Source of the DNA: Haliclona indistincta
Lineage: Eukaryota; Porifera; Demospongiae; Haplosclerida; Chalinidae
Length of the DNA stretch: 64,000 bases
Assembly: GCA_964017065.1 (NCBI GenBank)
Contig: OZ024784.1
Location: 10,521,152-10,585,151, forward strand
Direction of reading: 5' to 3'
The number at the start of each line of letters is the position of its first letter. Within the stretch, counting starts at the first letter, position 1. The position numbers and the translations under genes are program-made. The notes beneath the pieces are model-generated. The model was given only the letters and a program-made list of their open reading frames with translations. It was not told the DNA's origin and ran no database searches. Shown here in pieces: positions 34,501 to 46,500 of this stretch.

Positions 34501-37500
34501 AATTTTTGGCCTTTGTGACTCGTTTGCTGGAAAGCTCAAGGCGCTTCAAGAAATCCAACCAGCTTTTCAGACTCAATGCGCTCTCTTCTCAGTGATGGTA
34601 AAAGCTTAAAACCGAGATCGCTTTGAAAGAGTCTTTTGCGTGCAGTTTTTCATCTCCAAACAAACAGTGCATTTGCAGGGATCCCTCCTGTGAGTTACTG
34701 AAGCTTCTGGTGGTTTACTTGGTTGTTTCTAAGTGTCAACCAATGCCTGCTGTATAAATTAGTGTAGTATTTGGCTGCATTAGCAATTTGTGTAGAACAA
34801 AATTGTCGCTAGAGTAGAGAATTTAGCTGTTTTTAGTCGATTCACGGGAATCCCTTTTGGGACAGTACCAAGCAACTGGGAGCCAAGACAGCCTTGCAGT
34901 TTAAAAGATCGGCAATTGTTCCATACAACTGAATGGGTAGTACCATCGATGCATTTGTTTGTAGCATTCAGTGTGCCTGTGAAATACCGGCTTTCTCCTT
35001 CGTTTCAAGGCAAAAAGGCCTGTTACAGCACGAAAAATCGCTCAAGCTTCTATCTGCTCACAAACAAGCATCTCTGACGTGTGAAGCCAATTCGCACAGC
35101 ATCTGCTGTGTGTGTAGGTGTCTCCTTTCAGCGTTTGTCGTTTGACCGTTGCTGCGCAGCTGACAGCCATATTGCAAGTCCACCCTAGCAACGGACGCGG
35201 AGTGTTTCAACGCACATGCACCGTTTCTAATCCCGGTTACGTAGTCTCATAAATCTATGGTTATTAGCCTCCTCTCCAGGCCACACCCCTCTCATTGTGT
35301 GTGAATAATTATGAGTGTGTGAATAATTATGAGGATCTCACCTTAATTGATATCATTTCTTTATATTTTTTCTTAAAGGCACTCGTTTTGTTGGTATTCA
35401 CAGCAACATTTTCTTTGCTGTTGATTAACATGTATGTGGAATTTGGTTGGAAGGTGTACAAGTTTGTGAATTGTAATCCGGCTTTGAGATGTAAGTTGAT
35501 ATTACGTATTGAAGTGTATGGTCAATTTAATGTGGTGGCAATTTAACATGAATTGACTGGCAAGTGGCAATGTAACTTGCCTACTAGATCGATAATGTAA
35601 CTTGTAGGCAAGCTGCACTACAAACAGCATCCTATGTACGGTCTATTAGCCTGTCAATCAAGTTATATGTACATGTACCATTCTGTGTCACCTCTTGTTG
35701 TGGTATAAATTGTTGAGCAGTAGCATATTTCTTTCATTGGTAAGGTACACCCTGCACACTCTTCCCGAAATTATTTGTATCCTTTATCCTCTACTGGTAT
35801 TAGTCAATGTGTTTAAAAACTTGGAAAGGTTCTGCAGCCAGTCTAATGACTGATTCTGTGTATACAAGGCTATGATTGGTTTCTGATTGCATAACTAACC
35901 ACTGCATTGTGTGATTGCTATACAGAAATCATGTATACATGTATCTGCAGCTGTTGCCGTGTTTGTAGAATGGTGGATAGTTTACTTTGTTAGCTTTGTT
36001 AGTGGAATCATAGATATTACAGTACGAACTAAAATTTCCTCCAAATCAAAATGTATTACATGACGTCACGTCGAGTGGTCGATGCGTATTACTGCACATA
36101 GCAGTGATTACTAATTTGCAGCAGACGAGCGCAGTGTAGTTTTTTGCTTGTACAGCTTTCTTTAGTGTCTTTGGCCTATTCTAGTGCCTTCATTGTATTG
36201 TTGAAGATTGCATGTTTCATATTACCAGCCTTGAATGGAGACCAGTACTGGCACCTCACGATAAACAGATTTGTGAGTGTAATGGTGGATTACAGATCTG
36301 TATACACTAATTCTCACAGAGGCAGATACCCTACAATGTGTACTGGACTGGATATCCAGACAACTAGCCGTTCTTTGGCCATGTAAAAAGAAGTTCTTGG
36401 TAGATTCTTGGCTGTGCTATCAGAGATTCTCCATTTATTTAAAACACGGAGAGCATAGTACACGGAACACGGAAAATACACTGCAAATGTAATCGTCATG
36501 TGACGTCAAGGGTAATGTGCATCGACCATCCAAATAAGTGCGGCCTCCTATGTGGAATGGTAGATAGTTTGTGGATATTTGTGTATGTTTTTATAACTTT
36601 TAGTTTTTATGACTGCCCTGAGGCATCAGCACCTTGGTGCTTTTCTATTACAGTAATATGTGAGCCAGGCGCTGGGCGCCAAAATTAAACTCGCCAAAAC
36701 GCAAAATCTGGGTCATTTGCCAAATTTTTGATCCTCCAAATTTTCTTGCTAAACCGTTTCAGGATCAATTGCAATAGCATCATGCAGGGCTTTTAGTAGA
36801 TGCTTTACATGACAGCAAGCAAAAAATTTGTCTACCCAACGCCAAATCTCCTGTAAATGGGTAACTAAAACTCTCTATCAGTTTCCGTGGTGTTCTAAAT
36901 TCCATAGTTGCCTCAATTCATCGTCTAACCCAGGTCTAACCTATAATTTATTAGGGATCGGCAAAAAATGACAACTATAATACAATGTATTAGCATTCGA
37001 ATGCCAGTATTTTACAAATGTCTCTAACATTGCCCGTCTTTACAGGGGCACAGAATTATTTTAAAGTGATGAATCTGAAACGGGTGAAAATCTACTTTGG
37101 TTGTGAAATTTATATGGCAAGTGCTCACTTTTTAGTGAAATGACAAGCACGATCAGTTGTCAGCTAAGTATCTTGTGTTTGCGTAATATGCACATGACCA
37201 ACCATTCAAGTAGAATATCGCCATAATGCCAAGCGTCTTCGAAGAATAGCTCAAGAATAAGCTCTTGTAAGATCACTTGCTTGCCACAGTAGTACAAAAA
37301 ATCTAAGCAAGTGTGGGTGGGACTCTTGTATTGAGCATGCCATCAACAACAGCACTAGTAGTAAAACAAAGAGGCTCAGCGCATGAAAGAAAAAATCAGA
37401 AACAAGAAAATTAAAAAAGAAATTGGAAGGATATAGGGATTAACAACCACAATGTAGACTAACAAGGAGGTAACACAGAATGATAAAACTTCATAGACTA

Positions 37501-40500
37501 TAACCAGGAGCGTATAAGGGGAAGGAGCGTGTAACTAATAGAAATATCGGAGCCTAGTCTGCCGCTTGCGCTGCAAAAAACCTTCCTTTTTGCTGGCCGC
37601 ATAAGACGGCAACCATAGCTCTGGCTGAACACTTGCGTTTTAGCAGGAGACGGGCAGGACGAAACGTGGATGAATGTATAGATAAATAGCGAGCCACAAT
37701 GCACAAAGAAAGGCCCTAGTTCCAAGTAGCAACAGCGCACGGCGGCGGACTTTAGGCTTTGATAATTATGACTAAGCGAATACGGCAGTTGAACGCTCCT
37801 TCCCCTTATACGCTCCTGCTTTAATGTTTTGCTCTTTCTACAGATTATTACAGAGTGTATGAAATATTTATGTGCAGTCTAAAGCTTTTGATTATATTTA
37901 TCGTAAGTTTTATCTGTTGTTGTATTTTATTGCATGGATGTTATATTTTAAGTTTAAACCTCGATTTTCAGTGTATATTTCAAATTATTGTGTCAAAGCT
38001 TATCTCGATCCTTGAACCTGTCAAGGACTCAAGATAGCTATTCAGCTTCAGTTGTGTGTGTGTGTGCGTGTTTGTGTATGTGCTTGCATGTGTGCGATAT
38101 CGCTGCCACTAACCATATTGCTGCTGCACCACAAATGCTCTAATAAAATGCAGTAGAAATGTATAACAGTAGGGACATGATTTATGTGTGATAAATGTTT
38201 TTCACACATGAGTAGCCACCATCTTAATTGGCAGTCATCCCTACATATCATTGCCGAGCGGCCAGTCATAATTGTGATAAATGAAAATGACTAAGCCAAG
38301 TGACAATAATGTTGCAGCAGATATCATGATGAAGGTATTTGCAGCAGCAATGAGTCAATTGAATATTATAGCAAAAACAGCGAGCATCTGTAGCACTCAA
38401 GTCATTTTCGAGAAATAGCTTGCACAACCCCATCCGAAAAAATAACGTCAAATGCATTTGCTCTCAGCAGTGCGATCATGGTCATCTCCTCTTCATCTCT
38501 TTCGGCTATTTCAGTCACAATCTCTCGCAGGTTTCTCATTCTATTTGTTCCTCTCGCTGTTATCTGAGCACTCATATCTTCTGAAAGACCTTCAAGAATC
38601 ATCGTCATCTTGCATTTCACATGGTGACCCAATGTCTCATCGTCCACATCAAGCTCCACTCTTCCTTTGCATTTAGATATCTTCAGTACTTATCAAGATG
38701 ATTGACCCCTACCACACAAACGTTTGTCATTCGATCCATGCAACGGTGACTAACTGTCATGTTGTCCTCACAAGCGTCATCGATGTCTTCCTCAGTCACA
38801 GCACCAATGTCTATCATGCAATTATGTTTAGTTGTCAAGAGAAACCTTTGGCGAAGATATTCACGGGCCATCACACCACTCAATTGATCGCAGCAACCTT
38901 CTTTCATCTTGTCAAATTCTGTTTCCCATACAGTGAATCTTGCGCTTCCAGTCTGATCTCGAGAGCCATGTCCAGTACTGCCACAACCTGTCCTAGGATA
39001 TCCTAGGGAGTCCTCTAAACATAGGTATCCTTAGGTTATTCCCTAGTCCCAAGTACAAGTACCCATACTAAGTATGTATCCTGGGATTCCCAGGTTGGTC
39101 CTTGGTAGTACACGGGTGGGGTCACAGACAGGGTTAGATCCCGTGTACTAAGTATCCCGGGATTCCCGGGTTGGTCCTTGGTAGTACACGGGTGGGGTCA
39201 CAGACAGGGTTAGATCCCGTGTACTAAGTATCCTGGGATTCCTAGGTTGGTCCTTAGTAGTACACGGGTGGGGTCACAGACAGGGTTAGATCCCGTGTAC
39301 TAAGTATCCCGGGATTCCTAGGTTGGTCCTTGGTAGTACACGGGTGGGGTCACAGACAGGGTTATAGCGTTAGATCCCGTGTACTAAGTATCCTGGGATT
39401 CCTATAGGTTGGTCCTTGGTAGTACACAGGTGGGGTCACAGACAGGGTTAGATCCCGTGTACTAAGTATCCCGGGATTCCTAGGTTGGTCCTTGGTAGTA
39501 CACGGGTGGGGTCACAGACAGGGTTAGATCCCGTGTACTAAGTATCCCGGGAGTCCCGGGATTGTCCTTAGTATCCCATGTACATAGAGGAGGTCAAATC
39601 CCATGTACTAAGTATCCCGGGAGTCCCAGGATTGTCCTTAGTATCCCATGTACATAGAGGGGGTCAAATCCCGTGTACTAAGTGTCCCGGGATTCCTAGG
39701 TTGGTCCTTGGTAGTACACGGGTGGGGTCACAGACAGGGTTAGATCCCGTGTACTAAGTATCCCGGGAGTCCCGGGATTGTCCTTAGTATCCCATGTACA
39801 CATAGGAGGTCAAATCCCATGTACTAAGTATCCCGGGAGTCCCGGGATTGTCCTTAGTATCCCATGTACACATAGGAGGTCAAATCCCATGTACTAAGTA
39901 TCCCGGGAGTCCCGGGATTGTCCCTAGTATCCCATGTACACATAGGAGGTCAAATCCCATGTACTAAGTAATCCCAGGATTGTCCCTAGTATCTCGTGTA
40001 CATATGGGGTCAAATCCCGTGTACTATAAGTATCCCGGGAGTCCCATGTTGGTCCTTGGTAGTACATGGGTGGACATATGGTAGATAATAATTTAATTGT
40101 GGAGGATATTGGATGAGAATATTGAAGTATTCCGGTAATCGGGTGAATTGATGACAAAAATTAGTTTAGCCACCATTCCGAGTCGCTTTCTGGGTGAGCG
40201 ACAGGCAGACGGAGGTATCAAAGACACATACTATAAAATCACGTACATATTGTGTACATGCCCAATTTCATAATGTACTTTGTCAGAACTAAATGCAGTA
40301 ATATTATTATTATTATTGTGTATAAAACATTCAGTATAGTCAGCTTGCAACAGCTAGTGTACTGACTACATGCTGTAGTTAGTACGCCATTGTAAATGTC
40401 ATGGGTGGACATCGGGTGATAGAAACCATTCTCAGGAAGATGACAAGGAATAAAACGTTATACGAGGTCAGTGTCAAATTTTACTAGAAGGTACACGTAT

Positions 40501-43500
40501 GAATTCTCAGCAATTGCCACGTGACGTGTGACCCTGTGGTCACCGCTACGTCTTCCATTGCTAGCCATAGGACCTACACAATGGGTGATTATAATGTACA
40601 GTAGGTTGTAATTGCCAAGGGAAGTGAGGTCACTAATTGTGGTAGTATACCACGCTGGAGCATGGAATGTCATATGTATGTATGTACATTATTTATGTCA
40701 CATTTAGGAATACTGTTAGGCCCACATGGGAGCCTGCTGAAAATGTACCCATAGCAATAATAAATGAGTTTGAGCAAGGGACCGTGGTCATTGTCCAAGA
40801 CGAAACCACAAAGTCTGGTCTTGGTCAAACAACTCACACACTCAAAATCTCCTCTCAAAGAGGCAATGCACAATCACAAAGTCACTCAGTCCCTCGCACT
40901 GCAGAATCAAACTCTCAAGTGTAGTCAGTCTTCATAGTTTGTTGTAGCTCAAACATCAGAACTTGATAATAATATGTGCTCACCACATGGTTTCAATGAC
41001 GTGTAATTTCCCATAATTGGTCCAGAATTTTTGGTCTATGATGATGGGTGTCACTTGCGGAAATTAGGGCTGAAACAAATACCTCAGATATTCGAATATT
41101 CGTTTGAACACAATTTTTACTTTATTTGCAACCATGTGGGTTTGAACATGCATACTTTATCTACCACTTGCATGGAGTTGGTATGTACATAATTGATAGA
41201 ACACACTTAGTTACCAGGACTTGAAATGGGCTATGCAGTGCACATACCATCATCAAGCCGAAAATACATATCTCTTTGACTATTCGTTCGTTTGACATGT
41301 GAATTTTCGAATACAAAAAAAGTGGTATTCGTTTTAGCCCTAGCGAAAATATTCCACTAATCCCGTGAGAAGTACATGTACACTAACTGAATCAGCCAAG
41401 AGATTAGCTGCACTTGAAATCGTCGTTGACAAAATGAACTTTTAAAATGCACTTTCAAATCGTCATTGACAAAATGCACTGACTTGTGGTGCATACATAA
41501 TTGCAATCCCAATTATTTCTCTCAACTTGAAAAGGTTATGTTAGCATACTCAGTAGATTTTATGCTTTTGTAAAGGTGGACACTGAAATAATTATGTGAG
41601 CAGACTTTCTCGTGGTTGTCGAGATATGCACACATCATTAAACATTATGAATAAACAGCAATTTTTGTTTTATATACTACTGTATAGTGGGAAATTTTCG
41701 CGGGAGAATATTTTCGTGAATTTCGCGAATTACAGGCTATTCGCGAAAATATCATCAGCGAATGTCTTGTTTTATGTTGACAAAGATAGGACAATAGCGC
41801 TGATTCGCGAAAATATTATTCGCGAAATGCTCTATCTCGCGCATTCGCGAAAAGTTTCTCTCACGAAAATTTCCCGCTATACGGTATACATCTGTGATCT
41901 ACATAATCGAATCACTAATAAATAATACTGTTTCTTTAAATTATTTATTCAAACTTATATTTAAAACTGAACAACTTGACTCACTTTAACACCCATCTGT
42001 GTGTATGAAAAATACAGCTATTGACGATTTGACCCCTTCGTGTACTAACAGCAACATGTACATACTCCCGGGATACTTAGTACATGAGATTTGACCTCTT
42101 CTATGTACATGGGATACTAAGGACAATCCCGGGACTCCCGGGATACTTAGTACACGGGATTTGACCTCCTCTATGTACATGGGATACTAAGGACAATCCC
42201 GGGACTCCCGGGATACTTAGTACACGGGATTTGACCTCCTCTATGTACATGGGATACTAAGGACAATCCCGGGACTCCCGGGATACTTAGTACACGGGAT
42301 TTGACCCCCTCTATGTACATGGGATACTAAGGACAATCCTGGGACTCCCGGGATACTTAGTACACGGGATTTGACCTCCTCTATGTACATGGGATACTAA
42401 GGACAATCCCGGGACTCCCGGGATACTTAGTACACGGGATCTAACCCTGTCTGTGACCTCACCAGTGTACTACTAAGGACCAACCTGGGAATCCCAGGAT
42501 ACTTAGTACTTTTGTACAGGATTACCAGCCACTACAATTGATATCCCAAGATAATCCTCAGGATGTCCTGAGTTAAGCTGGTAATCCCAGGATAGCTAAG
42601 GACAGGTTGTGGCAGTACTGGACATGTATGGATCTCGAACTAAAACGTCCTACTTTCTCTTCCACCTGACACTTGCATCGGTGCATCAACTTTCACTGCC
42701 TTTACTTTGGCACACACTCGGTCATACTGGGAACAGTCGTTGAGAGTAATTGTTTTCCCTTCAGAGTCTGTACTTATACTTTCCGCTAGCAAGGCTTCAT
42801 TGACATCAAACACCTTTCAGATTTCAAGACTTGAGTATCCTTGGTACAGTACCACCTCTGGCGTTTTGTTAGTTTCATAGGACATGTCCGACAGCTTTCT
42901 ACGAACACCAGACACAAAGCCGTACATTCTCATTAACCCTTTCCCGTCTGTCAGTTGGCCATCAAAGTACGGGGTGCTGCAGCCCTTTTTCATGAGAGCT
43001 TGCTCATGATGCCATGAATTTTGGCCCAAGGTGATGCCTTTGTAACCTCACTATGTTCAAGATTGTGAATACTCTTATTAACTTCCCAATGCACCTGTTG
43101 AGTTCAGGAGGATCCCTTATTCTTCAAGACACCTCATCCTTTTTGATCACCTGTCTAAAATTTTTCCCTTCTACTTATAAAGCTTGGAATATTCTTAATT
43201 ATGATATTGTAAGTATCTCAACCTTTTCAAGAATTTAACTAAACCTAAATAATTTTTTCTTTTCTTTATTTCCTTTTTGGTACACGCCTTGTGTTAGCAT
43301 GTGTATATTGACTTGCTAAATTATTATAAAAATAAAAAACGTCCAGTTCCGTTCGCGATCAGTCTCATCACGACTTATGGCACTTCGCTTTGTCATAGTA
43401 AAATCCTCGATCCTCAGACTAAACTATGCTGCTGACAACTTGCGGCAATCACAACACGCAAGATGCTGAACTCGCACGTATTTATACCTACACTAAGCGC

Positions 43501-46500
43501 CTGTCCCTGCATGCAGGCAGCTCAGTCACCAACAAAAGCAGGTCAACACAAGACAGGCTAGCCTGATAGCTGCTGCTATTTATGACCTAAGTTCTCGTTC
43601 TTCTCAAGTACGCCGCACGCTAACTCGCTGTATCCGTACCCACTGGCCGTCTGCTGTCAAGCCCCACCCAAAATTTAGGTGGTCAATAATAACTACTTAA
43701 TAAACTCCGCGTGAGGCATTCATGCGTATTTATATCTCCTAGTATATAGTGTACAGATTTGGCAGTCATTGTTTTACTCAGAATAACGCTAGGCCTTGAA
43801 AGAGAGAACAATGCACATGGGCAAGGATCCACATTAATAATGTATGTTAGCTTTGCCAAAATCATCTTTAAGCTCAGAAAAATCACCCCCTGAGCAATCC
43901 CAGATGGCTGAACTTTCAAGAAATGTACCAGCCCCAGTATTAGTCAGCGGAACAGCACAGATGGATGTTGTTGTTACTAAATATTACATAATCAAAATGA
44001 ACCTGCCACTCTGCGCGAGTCTGGTGGACAATCAATAGCTATGTTTGATTTAAGATAAGTGTAGAAAAAGCATGATAAGCAGAGCTTAGGAAGATTACAA
44101 GCTGATGTTGTAACAGAAACTGTAGTGCTGAAGGACAGCCCCACATATAGTGAGACAGCCTTGAAAAATAATGTTAAGCAGCTGGAGTAAGATGAGGAGA
44201 ATTAGAAAAGAGGAAGAACAAGGACAGGAGATATTAAATGAACATAAGACAGATGGATCGAAATATGACCAATAATAGTTTATGTGATATAACTGATGAT
44301 AATGGAAGGTTGAGTAGATACAGCTATCACCTGGAACAAGACAGATGATGGAACAAAGGAAGACTGAAGGAAGACTGTTCAAAATACGAGGAAGCCACAA
44401 ACCAGTTAAGCAACTGGCTAATGATCCCCATGGATTGGAGCTTGGATAGAAGATTATTATGATCTACCAAGTCAAAAGCCTTCTTAAAGTCTAGATAAAC
44501 GACATCAGACATTTTGTTCTCCAGATCCGAGTGAATTTTATTGAGCAACTGCTGCTGGGATGATCTCCCCTTCACAAAGCTAAATTGGCAGCCAGCAATA
44601 TAGCCAGCCATGTGGTTAGCAACATGATTGAACACAAGACGCTCCAGAACTTTGGATGTAGAACACAGTAAAGAAATGGTCTTGTAATTCTTGACCAAGG
44701 ATCTGTCACTGCCTTGAAAACAGGAGTGATAAAATGGGTGCGCCATTCAGTGGGCAGTTGACCGGTAGACAAAGAGACTTCAAACATATGTTAGATAGGA
44801 GAACATAAGGCATCTGCAAGGACCATGGGATCAATAAGGTCTACGCCCATGGCCTTTGTGCAGTCAAGAGAGTGCAACACTGCATACATCTCTCGAATGG
44901 TAATGTCAATAACGCTCAAGATTTCATCTAGATGGGGAGAAGACAAAGAGACCAATGTCGACTTTTGAGAATAAACAGAGAATATCTGATTGAACAGGTC
45001 AGCCTTCTGTTGGTCAGAAGAGGCAGGCTCCTGCCAAGAAAAAAAAACAACATAGGTGGGAAGAGGTCTTGTTTTAGAACAGATTTGATGTATCAGAATA
45101 TTAATTTTAGAAGACTAAAAATCCTGGACAAGTCTGGTCTCATAGTCTGACTTAGAGGCAGAAATGTTTTCTTGAAGCTGGGCCTCCAAAGTTTTGAACC
45201 TGTTTAAATGAGCGTGAGAACCACTCGCTTTGTGTTTTCTCTGAAGAGTTTGAATGCAGTTTATTTGATGGCGAATCTCGTTTGTGAACCATAATGGATG
45301 GCCAGATAACATCTACATCCTTCATGCATCATATTCTGTCCAACAATGGTAGAGAAGAAGAATCAGGTCTGGAAGAAAAATTCCTAAAGTAAAAGTCTAT
45401 AAGAAAATAGTTTGAGTGCTGGAATGAATCAGAGAAAATGTTAATAGAGTCGACAAGATGAGCTGAGTTAGTCAGAATCAGATCAAGGATGTTCCCTTTG
45501 ATGTGCGTAGGAGACTCAATGACCTGAGTGATATTGAGGTCAAACACAAGATCACATAAGAGCAGAGGATGAAGGAGGCACACCAGAGAGAGTGGATCAG
45601 AAGATGCCGGGGCAGTTAAAATCACCAACAACAAAGACTGTCTCAGTGGAAGCTAAAAGCTGACGAAAATGAGAAAGTTGTTCAAAAATAGAGAAATCAG
45701 AAGGAGGAGAGTAAACAACACATACCACAACAAGTATCAAGATTTGGAAAAGAAGGTAGAGCGAGAGAATGATGGAGACCGTCTGGTCACAATCGCAGTA
45801 CCTATGTGAATCTCCGCCGGAATGCTGGCGAAGCCAATTAGTGGTTAAAGAACGCCCTACACCCATGTTTATCAATCAACATGGCTATGTTTCAAGTGCA
45901 CGATGCATGGGCGGAGATTGTCAACAACATGATATCCTTAGCAACCGTATACTAATTGTTTCATGCTGGAGATTCGCCTAGGTACTGCGGTTGTGACCAG
46001 ACGGTCTCCTGAAAGCAATATCCGTTGGCCCCCGCGAGACTACTTGTGCACCTGACATCCTTTCCACCTTCTGGAGATGCTGCTGCTCGCCATAAAGCCT
46101 GGGACCATCCTAGAGTTGAGTCAGATTGTTGGTGGGTGTTCAGAACTGTGAGAACAGGGCTCACTTGTTGGCAGCTTCACGTAGAGAGTCAGAGTCCTGG
46201 TTGAACGCCTTGCCACTCTCTACTGTTGGTCTCCGTCTGGATGACGATACAGTGACAATTGCTGTTGGGCTTCAACTCGGTGCTCCCCTGTGTGGCCCCC
46301 ACCATTGTTGCAACTGTGGGAAAGTGGTTGATTCCACCGGTAGACACGGGCTGAGCTGTAAGTACAGCAGAGGTAGATTATCCAGGCATGCAGCCCTGAA
46401 TGACATCATCCGGTGAACCCTTTCTTCTGCTAAGATCCCTCTCGGCTCGAACCTTTCTTGAGCTGATGGAAAGCGCTAGTGTGGGATGCCACCTGCTCTA

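Larger units (their letters stand above)
38963..42630. mobile_element. 3.7-kb foldback transposon with inverted satellite arms
   Basis: An 8-bp target duplication GATCTCGA flanks the element (38955-38962 and 42631-42638). Perfect 27-bp inverted repeats (38967-38993 and 42600-42626, CATGTCCAGTACTGCC...) mark its ends. Inside each end is an array of short GC-rich repeats, one inverted relative to the other, and the core holds a chromodomain-like fragment and two MITEs. The 8-bp TSD points to a hAT-like mobiliser, though the terminal bases are imperfect. No transposase is seen. Confidence 0.8.
38402..43029 (-). pseudogene. OB-fold (RPA-like) coding sequence split by a 3.7-kb insertion
   Basis: On the minus strand, the 5' part lies at 43029-42639 (FVSGVRRKLSDMSYETN; then YDRVCAKVKAVKVDAP). 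The 3' part lies at 38962-38402 (TGSARFTVWE, YLRQRFLL, IDIGAVTEEDIDD and a second module). The strand pattern fits OB-fold, RPA-type proteins that occur in many copies in cnidarian and sponge genomes (family knowledge, not a search). Removing 38963-42630 and one 8-bp duplication restores a continuous V-R-D-Q-T-G-S junction. In-frame stops (near 42818 and 42650, and between 38683 and 38659) show it was also decayed. It lies antisense in gene B intron 7. Confidence 0.6.

Noticed and set aside
39005..42520. CRISPR-like array
   Set aside because: The repeats are contiguous with no unique spacers, come in inverted arms and lie in a eukaryotic intron.
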